A stretch of DNA of 64,000 nucleotides from Diplocloster agilis. GTDB taxonomy: Bacteria; Bacillota; Clostridia; Lachnospirales; Lachnospiraceae. The number at the start of each line of letters is the position of its first letter. Position 1 is the stretch's first letter. The position numbers and the translations under genes were made by a program. The notes beneath the pieces were generated by a model, which was not told the DNA's origin, did not search any database, and worked only from the letters and a program-made list of their open reading frames with translations. Location: the NCBI RefSeq assembly GCF_019042275.1, contig NZ_JAHQCW010000012.1, forward strand, positions 60,648-124,647, read 5' to 3'. Below are positions 34,526-43,616 of this stretch, in pieces.

Positions 34526-36098
34526 CGCGCTCACCATACATAAAAATGGAATAATTTGCCTTACCATGGCATTTCACATCATAAAGCGCTTTATCCGCAT
34601 TTGAGATCAGCATACCCAGCGTAAGCTCCTGATGCCATATGCTGGCACCGATACTGCAGTGGGTCGCAATATTCTTATCCTCGCAGCACACGTCAAACGA
34701 CAGTCTGCCGACCAGCTCTTTTAAGACGGCGTCCAGCTCCTGGCGGCTGTCGATGTCCCGCAGGATCAGAATGAATTCATCACCGCCGTACCGTCCCACA
34801 AGCCCGTCATACTTCGCGCCGTATTCCCGCAGGAGGGCGCCGATCTTTTGCAGAACCATATCGCCGGCCAGGTGGCCGTTCTGATCGTTCAGCGTCTTCA
34901 AATCATCCAGGTCGATAAAACAGAGGGCCAGGAGCTGATCGTCCTGTTTCTTCCGCTTCTCCCGCAGCATCGCCTCCGCCCTGTCCAGGAAGATAACCCT
35001 GGTGAAGGTTCCTGTCAAGTCGTCGTTCAAGCCCCTGCTGGACAGCTGGATAATATTTTCATAATCGAACAGTTCCGATGGGTCGCTGCCTTGATAGACC
35101 TTCTTTTTGATCTCCTGCACGGATTTGACCATATGCTCCATGCTCTTGGCCTGGAGCCGGGCGTGGCGGTATACAAAATAATATACGCCCAGCAGCAGCA
35201 GGACCATCCCGAACAGGACAAAGACCGCGGAGGGCAGCATGGAGAGAAACTCCGGCCAGAACGCGACGGTGACCACCACATCCCAGTTGGCATTTTCTAC
35301 AGGTCCGTAATCCGTGTACATAAGTTCGGCGCCGGCTCTGCTCAGAAATGAGCCGGCCTTCCGGTTCAGCATCTGCTCCTCGACCTGGTCGTCGGTCGCC
35401 CCGTAGAGCGTATAGCCGCCCAGGATATCCAGAATCGAAGCGCCATACGCCGTGTCGTTGGTGGAGCACATCACCTGTCCCTTCGAACCGACCAGCACCG
35501 CATCCGCCGTCGTGGTAGAGGTAATCTCTTTTAAAAGGGCCGAGGTATCGTCCAAAACAATTGTGGCAAACAGGCTGCCGGTCATGACTCCGTCTTTCAT
35601 CAGCGGAACAATGACGGTATAGTTCAATGTCTTGCCGTCGGCTCCGGCCACAAAGCTGTCCGTTACATAGGGCTGCTTGGAGGCGTATACCTTCTGCATA
35701 TGCTCCCGGCTGGCCAGACTGGCCGGTTCTTCGCCCAGGGTATACACAACGATATCCTTATCCACATAACAAATAAACATATATCCATAATATTCGTTGA
35801 TTTTATCCAGTTTTTCAACTTTTTCCTCCCAGTCAACGCCGGGATCGTAAAAAATCGGAAGCGACGCCAGGGATTTCAGCAGCTTGAGCGACTCGTTCAC
35901 CTTTTCAGACACCTGTGCGGAGGCGCTCTGCTGGATCGTCCAGGCTATCTGTTTCATATTTTTATAAGCAAGGAACGCATTTTGAAACACAAAAATCAAC
36001 ATGCCTAAAATCAGGCAGCAGACAAAAGCCCTGCGCACATGGGCGAAGGCTAATGCTTCCGTAGTTTTTCCAGCTTGCTTTTCGTTTTTCGATTTCAT
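34515..36098 (-). CDS. Diguanylate cyclase with extracellular sensor domain
   Basis: GGDEF enzyme that joins two GTP into cyclic-di-GMP, 527 residues. A span near residue 30 (AFVCCLILGMLIFVFQ), a cache-type extracellular domain (residues ~55-300), a second span (FVLFGMVLLLLGVYYFVY) and a GGDEF domain with the intact catalytic motif GRYGGDEFILIL follow in order. No RxxD inhibitory site is visible just before the motif. The ATG at 36098 suits the membrane-protein start; an upstream extension of 21 codons lacks support. It overlaps a degenerate GGDEF gene and is divergent from an EAL protein. Confidence 0.88.
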   Translation of the reverse strand: MKSKNEKQAGKTTEALAFAHVRRAFVCCLILGMLIFVFQNAFLAYKNMKQIAWTIQQSASAQVSEKVNESLKLLKSLASLPIFYDPGVDWEEKVEKLDKINEYYGYMFICYVDKDIVVYTLGEEPASLASREHMQKVYASKQPYVTDSFVAGADGKTLNYTVIVPLMKDGVMTGSLFATIVLDDTSALLKEITSTTTADAVLVGSKGQVMCSTNDTAYGASILDILGGYTLYGATDDQVEEQMLNRKAGSFLSRAGAELMYTDYGPVENANWDVVVTVAFWPEFLSMLPSAVFVLFGMVLLLLGVYYFVYRHARLQAKSMEHMVKSVQEIKKKVYQGSDPSELFDYENIIQLSSRGLNDDLTGTFTRVIFLDRAEAMLREKRKKQDDQLLALCFIDLDDLKTLNDQNGHLAGDMVLQKIGALLREYGAKYDGLVGRYGGDEFILILRDIDSRQELDAVLKELVGRLSFDVCCEDKNIATHCSIGASIWHQELTLGMLISNADKALYDVKCHGKANYSIFMYGERDEI

Positions 36099-36306
36099 AT
36101 CTATTTTTCCACCCGCGAATTTCTTTATTATAAGGTTGTTGTTCACCTGGCACAGTGGCATGATCCGTTTTTGATTGTCTTTCCTTTATCCGAACGCAAA
36201 ATTCTTGGACCCTCACCCATATTATCATACACCAGATCTCCCTACTTTGCAACAATCCTAACATCACATTCGTTTTGTAAAAGCCCGGGAATTACTGCTG
36301 TAATGA

Positions 36307-36335
36307 TTGATTTGTCGCAGCCGCGGTGTTATAGT
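36307..36335 (+). promoter_or_regulatory. Promoter of EAL gene
   Basis: TTGATT (36307-36312) and TATAGT (36330-36335) are spaced by 17 bases. A hairpin with AAGCGCCTC / GAGGGGCGCTT (36391-36425) follows in the leader, ahead of the ribosome binding site. Confidence 0.6.
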
Positions 36336-36450
36336 AATAATACATTATACTGTTTAGGTCCCAAGATATGTATTTGTTTAAAAATACAAGAAAGCGCCTC
36401 CGCCCGGACAGATGGAGGGGCGCTTCATGTCCTGCTGCAAGGAGAAAGCT

Positions 36451-38397
36451 ATGCGCACACGAACAAAAAAGAGATTGTATGGTCTTTACACCATATTGGG
36501 ATTCCTTTTGGGCATCGCCATCTTATCCGGTTTGGTTTTTCAATCTGTATACAGCGCCCAGTCATACGGCCAGCTCATCAACTATCTGGGTCTTGTCCGG
36601 GGCACCACGCAGCGCCTTGTCAAACTGGAATTAAGCGGGACGCCCAATGACGAACTGATCGAATATCTGGACAGCATCCTCTCCAATTTGGAGTCCGGCG
36701 AAGGTGAATTTGGCCTGGATCTTGTAGAAGACGAGGATTATCTGGAATGCCTGTACACGTTACAGGAACAATGGGAGGATCTGAAAGCGGATATCCGTGC
36801 GTATCGCCTGGACCCGTCTTTTGAACACGCCCTGCTGGCCTCCAGCGAGACGTATTTTGACGCCTCCAACGAAACCGTGTTTACGGCGGAGGCGTACATG
36901 CACGGAGAGCTGCACCGATTATTGGTGGTAACGGGCGTTTTGATCGCGGGGATCGTCCTGGTGTGGCTGCTTCTTTTCATGCTGAATTTCAAACGGGTCC
37001 TCCATCTGGAGGGTCTCAACCGGGACCTGAACGACAAGGCCGGGCGGGACAGCCTCACTCACGCCTATACGCTCGACCGCTTCAAAGACGTTGCCCAAAA
37101 GCTGCTGGAGCAGCGACGCGGCAGGCAGTATGCGGTATTTTACATGGATTTTGCAGACTTTAACTATATCAACGACGTGTTTGGATATTCCTGGGGCGAC
37201 AAGATCTTGGCGCAATATGCGTCCGTTCTGTCCGAAGATATGGCGGAGGACGAGGCCTTTGGCCGCGTCAATGCGGATAACTTCGTGGCGCTTCGAAGTT
37301 ATCATACAAAAGAGGAACTGTACGAGCGCCAGGCGGATGTGGACCGGAAAATCACAGAGTTTATGCTCAGTTCCCGGGATAAGCATGCGCTGGTAGTCCG
37401 CTGCGGCATCTGCTGCGCGGAGGATGTGACCGAACCGCTTACCATCGATAGTCTGATAGACAGGGCCAACTATGCACGCAAGAGCGTTAAGGCGGGAACG
37501 CGCGAGGGATACTGCTTCTATGACGAGGGGATCCGCCTTCAATTGCGGGCGGAAAAGGCCATCGAGCACGACATGGAAGCCGCCCTGCGCAAGCATGAAT
37601 TTATCGTGTATTACCAGCCAAAGGTCAGTCCTGAGTCGGACCGGATCACCTGCTCGGAGGCTCTGGTACGCTGGCGCAAGCCGGACGGGCAGATGATTCA
37701 GCCGGGCCAGTTTATTCCCGTATTTGAAAAAAACCACTCCATTCCCCTGCTGGACCGGTATGTATTCGAATCTGTCTGTATATGGCTGCGCCGTATGCTG
37801 GACGAGGGGAAGCCCGCGCTCCCCGTGTCGGTGAACGTATCCTGCCTGCAGTTTTACAGCAGCGACTTTGTAAAGACCTACCGTGAGATCCGGGACCGTT
37901 ACCGGATACCCCGGGGGCTGCTGGAAATCGAGTTCACGGAGACGATCCTCTTTGACGACTGGCATGTGATGAACCGGACCGTGAAGCAGTTAAAGGACGC
38001 CGGTTTCATCTGTTCCATAGATGATTTTGGAAAGGGATATTCTTCCCTCAGCACAGTGAAGAACCTGGACATCGACGTGCTGAAGCTGGACGCGGTCTTT
38101 TTCCAGGACACCGGCACGTTAGAAAAAGACAGGCAGCTGGTGGCCGGGATCATCCACATGGTCCGGCAGCTCGGCATCACCACGGTGGCTGAGGGAATCG
38201 AGACCTGGGAGCAGGTGGAATTTTTGCGGGGCATCCGCTGCGATCTGATCCAGGGCTATGTATATTACAAGCCGATGCCGCAGGAGGAATACGAAGCACT
38301 CCTCATAAACGAGTCCGGGGAATACGGCCGGGACGCCGGCGTAAGGCAGCCCGAGGGGAGCGCAAAGAGATATCTAGAAACATGTCCGGCCGGGTGA
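36451..38397 (+). CDS. Membrane EAL phosphodiesterase with degenerate GGDEF
   Basis: Protein of 648 residues. Two membrane spans (near residues 10-30 and 155-180) flank a short outside region. A GGDEF-fold domain follows with VNADNF in place of GGDEF, hence inactive. The C-terminal EAL domain keeps SEALVRWRKPDG, NVSCLQF, EFTET, IDDFGKGYSSLS, KLD and AEGIET, so hydrolysis of cyclic-di-GMP is likely. The ATG at 36451 has AAGGAG seven bases upstream. It is divergent from the diguanylate cyclase operon, giving opposing activities at one locus. Its 3' end overlaps tadA by 24 bases on the other strand. Confidence 0.9.
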   Translation: MRTRTKKRLYGLYTILGFLLGIAILSGLVFQSVYSAQSYGQLINYLGLVRGTTQRLVKLELSGTPNDELIEYLDSILSNLESGEGEFGLDLVEDEDYLECLYTLQEQWEDLKADIRAYRLDPSFEHALLASSETYFDASNETVFTAEAYMHGELHRLLVVTGVLIAGIVLVWLLLFMLNFKRVLHLEGLNRDLNDKAGRDSLTHAYTLDRFKDVAQKLLEQRRGRQYAVFYMDFADFNYINDVFGYSWGDKILAQYASVLSEDMAEDEAFGRVNADNFVALRSYHTKEELYERQADVDRKITEFMLSSRDKHALVVRCGICCAEDVTEPLTIDSLIDRANYARKSVKAGTREGYCFYDEGIRLQLRAEKAIEHDMEAALRKHEFIVYYQPKVSPESDRITCSEALVRWRKPDGQMIQPGQFIPVFEKNHSIPLLDRYVFESVCIWLRRMLDEGKPALPVSVNVSCLQFYSSDFVKTYREIRDRYRIPRGLLEIEFTETILFDDWHVMNRTVKQLKDAGFICSIDDFGKGYSSLSTVKNLDIDVLKLDAVFFQDTGTLEKDRQLVAGIIHMVRQLGITTVAEGIETWEQVEFLRGIRCDLIQGYVYYKPMPQEEYEALLINESGEYGRDAGVRQPEGSAKRYLETCPAG

Positions 38398-38910
38398 AGA
38401 CGCTTCCGGTCCCTCTTCGGCTTTCTCTTTTCGCTGTTTCTTTTCAAGCTTCACCCGTTTACGCAGTTCCTTGAAAAAGCTCTTTAACAGCCCGCTGCAC
38501 TCTTCTTCCAGTACTCCGTAGGTGATTTCTACCTGATGATTGAATTCTTTCATCTGTAATATATTCAGGATCGATCCCGCGCACCCGGCTTTGGGATTCA
38601 TACATCCGATCACCGCCCGGTCCATTCGGGATTGCACGATAGCTCCCGAACACATCTGACACGGTTCCAGCGTAATATAGATGGTGCAGCCTTCCAGACG
38701 CCAGTCCCCTAATTTTTTACTGGCTTTCCTGATTGCGGTTATCTCCGCGTGATTCAGCGTATTTTTATCGGTGTTTCTCCGGTTATAGCCCCTGCCGATC
38801 ACCTTTCCTTCGCAGACAATCACGCAGCCGATAGGGACCTCGCCCAGGTCATAAGCTTTTTTGGCCTGGCGCAGCGCCTCTTTCATATATTTTTCATCCG
38901 TTGTTAGCAT
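38374..38910 (-). CDS. tadA: tRNA adenosine(34) deaminase
   Basis: Converts A34 of tRNA to inosine, classically on tRNA-Arg(ACG). It has 178 residues; zinc-binding motifs HAEITAIRKAS and PCQMCSGAI are intact. The C-terminus is longer and more basic than usual (KLEKKQRKEKAEE...), with the last few codons overlapping the convergent EAL gene. The ribosome binding site is weak. The window also holds a tRNA-Pro with A34, a possible additional substrate. Confidence 0.95.
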   Translation of the reverse strand: MLTTDEKYMKEALRQAKKAYDLGEVPIGCVIVCEGKVIGRGYNRRNTDKNTLNHAEITAIRKASKKLGDWRLEGCTIYITLEPCQMCSGAIVQSRMDRAVIGCMNPKAGCAGSILNILQMKEFNHQVEITYGVLEEECSGLLKSFFKELRKRVKLEKKQRKEKAEEGPEASSPGRTCF

Positions 38911-39026
38911 TTTTTAGTTCCCGTTTCCTATTTTCTTAGTTCTGTGTTATGATGATTAAAATTTGATTTTTATATCGTTTGTATGAAATATTATTAATTT
39001 TAATCTTAACACAGGCAGGTGCTGAT

Positions 39027-39722
39027 ATGCAAATACATGGACTCAACAAGACAACTTTATTGGATTATCCCGGCCACGTGGCTGCCACGCTTTTTCTGGG
39101 AAGCTGTAACTTCCGCTGCCCTTTCTGCCATAACGCCGGTCTGGTTCTGAATCCGGCTTCGGAACCGGTTATTCCGCTGATCGATGTCTTCGGTTTTCTG
39201 AAAAAACGCCGGGGAATCCTGGACGGGGTCTGTATCACCGGGGGGGAGCCGACTCTTCAGGAGGAGCTACCGGATCTGATCCATACCATCAGGGATCTGG
39301 GATACAAGATTAAGCTGGATACAAATGGCTCCAGGCCAGAGGTCCTGCGAAATCTTCTGGAGGAACAATTGCTGGATTGTGTCGCTATGGATATTAAGTC
39401 CTCCCGGGAAAACTATGCAAGGGTTGCAGGGGTACCCGGACTGGACATAAAAAAAATCGAAGAATCCGTCCGGTTATTGAAAGATTCTCCGATTTCCTAT
39501 GAATTCCGCACTACGGTGGCGGAGGAACTGCATAGCGACGAGGATATGTATTCCATCCGCGACTGGTTAGATGGTTCCCGGGCTTATTTTCTGCAGCCCT
39601 ATAAGGATTCCGACTCCGTGATTCAGGAAGGATTTCACGCGCCCTCACGGGAAACGCTGCTAAGGTGGCGCGGTATCTGCGCGGAAAAGATCGGTATCGT
39701 TGAAATTCGGGGGCTGGACTAA
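39027..39722 (+). CDS. Radical-SAM anaerobic ribonucleotide reductase activase-like protein
   Basis: Radical-SAM protein of 231 residues. The iron-sulfur motif is CNFRCPFCHN (CxxxCxxC with the CHN ending typical of NrdG-like activases), and GGEPTLQEEL is the SAM-binding segment. It resembles the NrdG-type activating protein that charges class III ribonucleotide reductase with a glycyl radical, although no nrdD is in the window. The ATG at 39027 fits CAGGTG upstream. Its stop overlaps that of the DUF6128 gene on the opposite strand. Confidence 0.9.
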   Translation: MQIHGLNKTTLLDYPGHVAATLFLGSCNFRCPFCHNAGLVLNPASEPVIPLIDVFGFLKKRRGILDGVCITGGEPTLQEELPDLIHTIRDLGYKIKLDTNGSRPEVLRNLLEEQLLDCVAMDIKSSRENYARVAGVPGLDIKKIEESVRLLKDSPISYEFRTTVAEELHSDEDMYSIRDWLDGSRAYFLQPYKDSDSVIQEGFHAPSRETLLRWRGICAEKIGIVEIRGLD

Positions 39723-41704
39723 TCGGTCAGCCTCACCCGTTTGTACCAGAATCCAAATTGGCCTATTTTGGATTCTATTTTTTTTGCTGGTTTGAAATTC
39801 GGGAAACCGAACATCACCGCCATCATCTTTTCTCTGTTATCGTAGATACCCGGAATCCCAAGCACATAGAACGTCTCGCCGTCTTTCTTCATTTTGCCCA
39901 GCAGCAGGTAGCGGTAATAGTAATATCCGTGCAGCAGAAAACTGTTGTTGCCAAGAATCCATTCCTCTTTGGGCAGCTGTACCAGATCTTTTGGCTCTAT
40001 GCGAATGCACTCGATCGTCTCTTTGTCTTCGAAGGGTACTATGACGGGGAAGGCGCTCTTTAGATTCTCCCACTTTTGCGAGGGCTGGATATAGCGGTCG
40101 GATATATCGCAGCCGGGGCGGGGAGGTTCCGTATCCGCTGTTGGGGTCTCGTATGACGCCGAGGCGGATTCCGTCGTATCCGGGGAGGCTTCGGAAGGCG
40201 ATGGGGCGGAGGTGAGCATCGGAGCTGCCGCCGGCCTTTCCGGAGTGGCAGTCGGAATATTTGTGCCGGAGCTTGGTATTTCAGCTCCTGGGCCCGGCAT
40301 TTCTATTCCTGCGCTTGGCTTTTCCATTCCTGCGCTTGGCATTCCTGCTTCAAAACTCGGTATTTCCCGATTAGAACTCGGCATTCCTGCTTCAGGACTC
40401 TGTATGTCCGCTATAGGGCTTGGTGTTTCCACTCCTGCGTATGGTATTCCTGATTCAGCATTCGGCATCCCTGCTCCAGAACTTGGTATCCCTGCTCCGG
40501 GGTTTAGCGTCTCCGTATTGAATCGAGGCGCTGTCCCATTTACTTTTAGCCTGCTCTCGTCCATCCTTGTCTCACCGCCATTTGGATATGCGGCGGCCGC
40601 CTCATCCGGCAGTCCTCCAAGCGCTTCTCTTGCTCCTCTTTGCTCAAACGGAATATAGGGTTCTTCCCTGCCGGAGATCGTATCGTCAGGCATCCGGTCC
40701 GGTATGTCCGCTTCGGACTCAGGGATATAATCCGGCATCTGATCTTGCGTCTGATCTTGCATCTGATCCGGCATCCGGAACCGATGTTCCGCATGTTCCG
40801 GTGCGTTCCACTGCAGCCGTTCATCCTCCTGGTCCCAGGGCGCTGACGGTCCTATATTTTCATCTTGGTCATCTGCAGGCGGATACCATTGTCCCGCTAT
40901 ATCTATCTCCGTGTTCGCAGGCAGGGCTCCCTGAACGTCCGCCAGGCCCCCACGATCGTCCATGCAGTTCTCTTCCTGATCTCCCACCCGCGTATCCGTC
41001 TTATATTTTTGCTCTTCTTCCGCATAGATATTTTCTTCATACTCTTCCATCTCATATGCGTCGGAATAAACGTCGGGATAAACTGTTTCCGCTTCGCTTT
41101 GAAGCGCTTCCGGGGAATGTTCCGCCCCTGTCTGGCCCTGGATTTGTTCCTCCTCAAGCAGCGCTTCCTCGGAGAATAGTTCTCCGCTATGCTCAAACTC
41201 CGCCGTCGCCAATATGTCCATCTCATCTTCCAAAGGCAGGTCCGCCTGGGCGGCTTTTAACAGAATATCGGCATCCTCCCGTTGGGCAGACGCCTCCCTT
41301 TTTTCCAGCTCACTGTATAGATAGAACTGCGCCGGTTGGATCGGCCGGTCATCCCATTCCGTCGCGTAATTTTTCGTTCCCTCCGACCAGATATAGAGCC
41401 CTCCGATATCATCCAGGTTGATTCCGGTATCCATCAGATTCTCCGCTTCCGTTACCGTCTTAAAGTCCCCGACGCCGTTTACTATCCGCATTTCTCCCAA
41501 TAAAATTCCGTAGATGCCGCTGCCCCGGCGGATAAACGCAAAAGCCTTCAGCGGGGTCTGCGTCCCGGTATAGATCCCTCTCAGATGAATGCCGATTCTG
41601 CACTCTCCGTTCCGGGCCTCTATCTTGGCAAAACCCACGTTATTTCCCTTCTGCTCTTTTTCATAGGCATATATGTATGCAACCAGCCTCTTATAATCAG
41701 ACAA
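39719..41704 (-). CDS. DUF6128-like protein with Pro/Gly repeat linker
   Basis: Protein of 661 residues, starting with TTG (AGGAGAG upstream). An N-terminal domain of ~140 residues (YKRLVAYIYAYEKEQKGNNV onward) and a C-terminal domain of ~120 residues (WENLKSAFPVIVPF...) match the DUF6128 pattern known from Lachnospiraceae. Between them lies an acidic region rich in Glu/Gln/Asp and then about ten repeats of an eight-residue unit such as AGMPSSGA, ending in a Pro/Ala/Thr stretch. No signal peptide or membrane span is seen. The function is unknown. Confidence 0.75.
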   Translation of the reverse strand: MSDYKRLVAYIYAYEKEQKGNNVGFAKIEARNGECRIGIHLRGIYTGTQTPLKAFAFIRRGSGIYGILLGEMRIVNGVGDFKTVTEAENLMDTGINLDDIGGLYIWSEGTKNYATEWDDRPIQPAQFYLYSELEKREASAQREDADILLKAAQADLPLEDEMDILATAEFEHSGELFSEEALLEEEQIQGQTGAEHSPEALQSEAETVYPDVYSDAYEMEEYEENIYAEEEQKYKTDTRVGDQEENCMDDRGGLADVQGALPANTEIDIAGQWYPPADDQDENIGPSAPWDQEDERLQWNAPEHAEHRFRMPDQMQDQTQDQMPDYIPESEADIPDRMPDDTISGREEPYIPFEQRGAREALGGLPDEAAAAYPNGGETRMDESRLKVNGTAPRFNTETLNPGAGIPSSGAGMPNAESGIPYAGVETPSPIADIQSPEAGMPSSNREIPSFEAGMPSAGMEKPSAGIEMPGPGAEIPSSGTNIPTATPERPAAAPMLTSAPSPSEASPDTTESASASYETPTADTEPPRPGCDISDRYIQPSQKWENLKSAFPVIVPFEDKETIECIRIEPKDLVQLPKEEWILGNNSFLLHGYYYYRYLLLGKMKKDGETFYVLGIPGIYDNREKMMAVMFGFPNFKPAKKIESKIGQFGFWYKRVRLTD

Positions 41705-41841
41705 ATCGGTCTCTCCTTTTTGTACTTGGTTTCTATAACTATTCTATTCAGAAATATGCAAATCCATGACAATGAATTCCTTTTACAGCTCATAAATGCA
41801 AAAGAAATATGCAAAATTTTGGAACGGGAGGGAAAAATTGC

Positions 41842-41870
41842 TTGACATATATAGACCATCGATATATATT
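41842..41870 (+). promoter_or_regulatory. Promoter of padR-SEDS operon
   Basis: TTGACA (41842-41847) and TATATT (41865-41870) are spaced by 17 bases; they overlap the first of two direct repeats. Confidence 0.8.
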
Positions 41871-41895
41871 TTATATAGATCATCGATACATATTT
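41848..41895. promoter_or_regulatory. Tandem 24-bp operator repeat for PadR
   Basis: Two direct copies of TATATAGAYCATCGATAYAT plus ATTT lie end to end at 41848-41871 and 41872-41895. The central ATCGAT is palindromic. The repeats cover the promoter, which fits autorepression by the PadR protein. Confidence 0.75.
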
Positions 41896-41926
41896 CATAT
41901 ACAGTCTTTAAAAGGAGGCGCATTAG

Positions 41927-42268
41927 ATGAACATCGACAAGTCACTGCTGGCCGGCAGTACCGGTATGCTGATTTTGAAACTGCTGGAAGAAAAAGATAT
42001 GTACGGATACGAAATGATTGAGGAACTGCGCAGGCGTTCGGACCATACTTTTGATTTCAAAGCCGGGACGCTCTATCCATTGCTGCATTCCCTGGAAGAC
42101 AAATGCCTGTTATCCTCCTACGAAAACACCCAGGCTCCCAAAAAACGGAAATATTATACGATTACGAAGAAAGGACTCCGCTATCTGTCAGACAAGAAAG
42201 CGGAGTGGAAACTGTACACTTCGGCGGTCAATCAGGTCCTGGGAGGTGTCAGCTATGGAATCCTTTAA
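41927..42268 (+). CDS. PadR family transcriptional regulator
   Basis: Small winged-helix repressor of 113 residues: DMYGYEMIEELRRRS and FKAGTLYPLLHSLEDKCLLSS are the family's DNA-binding segments, followed by KRKYYTITKKGLRYL. AAAGGAGG precedes the ATG. It overlaps the SEDS gene by 14 bases and so is coupled with it. Two 24-bp direct repeats across its promoter are likely its operators. Confidence 0.93.
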   Translation: MNIDKSLLAGSTGMLILKLLEEKDMYGYEMIEELRRRSDHTFDFKAGTLYPLLHSLEDKCLLSSYENTQAPKKRKYYTITKKGLRYLSDKKAEWKLYTSAVNQVLGGVSYGIL

Positions 42269-43616
42269 CAAAATCGACGCGTATGTAGCCACAGTCCAGG
42301 ACCAGATCCGCTGCGGCAAGATCCGTTCTTATGTAACCGAGGAAATCCGGGTTCATCTGGAGGAAGAGCGCAGTTTTCTGCTGGAAGCCGGTATTTCCGA
42401 TCCGGAAGCCACGGATACCGCCATCGAAGAGATGGGGGACCCGGTGGACATCGGAGTAAAATTAGACCGGATCCACCGTCCGCGCATGAATTGGGTATTG
42501 TATTTCGGTGTGATCGCGTTCTGCCTGGCAGGCCTGCTGATCCAGTTCGTGATCCGTTCGGGCGGCGCCGGCCAACAGTTCACTCCCCTTTCCCGGCATC
42601 TCACGGGTATATTGATCGGAATAGCGGCCATGACGCTGATCTGCCGCCTGGATTTTACTCTGCTGGCCAAACATCCCTATATTATCTGGACCGTTTATTG
42701 GGCAGGTTTATTTATCTGTACCGATTTTGCACCCAAGTATAACGGCAGATGTGTCACACTCCTGCCTTATATGCTGCTGTTCATCCCCCTGTACGCAGGG
42801 CTTGTCTACAGCACCCGGGGCTGCGGCTATAGGGGGCTATTGAAGAATTTATTATTTTTACTGCTTCCGGGCCTCCTATGCCTCGCTATCCCAAGCGCCT
42901 CCACCTTTATGCTGGTACTCGGCGGCTGCCTGCTGTTGATGAGCGTCGCCATCTGTAAGAATTGGTTTCGCGTAAAGCACGGATGGGCTCTCCTGTGTAC
43001 CTGGGGGATCAGCGTGATTCCTCCGCTGGTTCTGCTGCTGTTCAACAGCGGAGGCTACCGTCTCCGCCGTATCCAGGTGTTGCTGCACCCGTCGGCCTAC
43101 GCGGACAATGAAGGTTACATGATTATGAAGCTCCGCAGTCTGCTGGGCCAGGCCAGTTTGGTGGGAGGTCTGTCCAACACAGAAATCGCAAAAAACCTGC
43201 CGGAAATCAGTACCGACTATCTGCTTTCCTATGTCATCCTCCACTTTGGCTGGGTGCCTGCTGTCCTTCTGATCGCTTTGCTGGCTGCTTTCCTGATCTA
43301 TCTGTTCCGTTTAAGTGTACGCCAGACAAACGCGCTGGGCTTTCTGGTATCGCTGGCCTGCAGCTTCACTTTAACTTTTGAAATCCTGCTGTATCTGACC
43401 GTTAATCTGGGCATTTTCTATATGGCCCCGCTTGCGCTGCCATTTTTCTCCTATGGCGGACGGTGGATGGTACTAAACCTGTGTATTGTCGGGCTGCTGC
43501 TGTCGGTTCACCGGACCCGTACGATCCTGCCCGCAGGCCGGCTGCCCCAGTCCTCCATGGGCCATCGGTTTTTTACCTTTGAAAATGGAAAAATGACCAT
43601 CGATTTTAACCGATAG
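42255..43616 (+). CDS. FtsW/RodA/SpoVE (SEDS) family protein with HAAS-like N-terminal domain
   Basis: Protein of 453 residues. The first ~80 residues form a soluble helical domain (EEIRVHLEEERSFLLEAGIS, EMGDPVDIGVKLD) like the HAAS/permease-prefix domain that normally accompanies PadR-controlled ABC permeases. The rest has about ten membrane spans of the SEDS class, ending in the LPFFSYGG motif. SEDS proteins polymerise lipid II with a class B PBP; no PBP gene is adjacent. GGAGGTG precedes the ATG at 42255. The 3' end overlaps ksgA by 11 bases. Confidence 0.85.
   Translation: MESFNKIDAYVATVQDQIRCGKIRSYVTEEIRVHLEEERSFLLEAGISDPEATDTAIEEMGDPVDIGVKLDRIHRPRMNWVLYFGVIAFCLAGLLIQFVIRSGGAGQQFTPLSRHLTGILIGIAAMTLICRLDFTLLAKHPYIIWTVYWAGLFICTDFAPKYNGRCVTLLPYMLLFIPLYAGLVYSTRGCGYRGLLKNLLFLLLPGLLCLAIPSASTFMLVLGGCLLLMSVAICKNWFRVKHGWALLCTWGISVIPPLVLLLFNSGGYRLRRIQVLLHPSAYADNEGYMIMKLRSLLGQASLVGGLSNTEIAKNLPEISTDYLLSYVILHFGWVPAVLLIALLAAFLIYLFRLSVRQTNALGFLVSLACSFTLTFEILLYLTVNLGIFYMAPLALPFFSYGGRWMVLNLCIVGLLLSVHRTRTILPAGRLPQSSMGHRFFTFENGKMTIDFNR

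Noticed and set aside
36919..37965. 348-codon minus-strand frame opposite the EAL gene
   Set aside because: It lies wholly inside the GGDEF/EAL coding region, whose motifs are on the plus strand.
42018..42254. Longer start for the SEDS protein at 42018
   Set aside because: That segment is the out-of-frame shadow of the PadR gene; the ATG at 42255 has GGAGGTG and the HAAS-like domain begins there.
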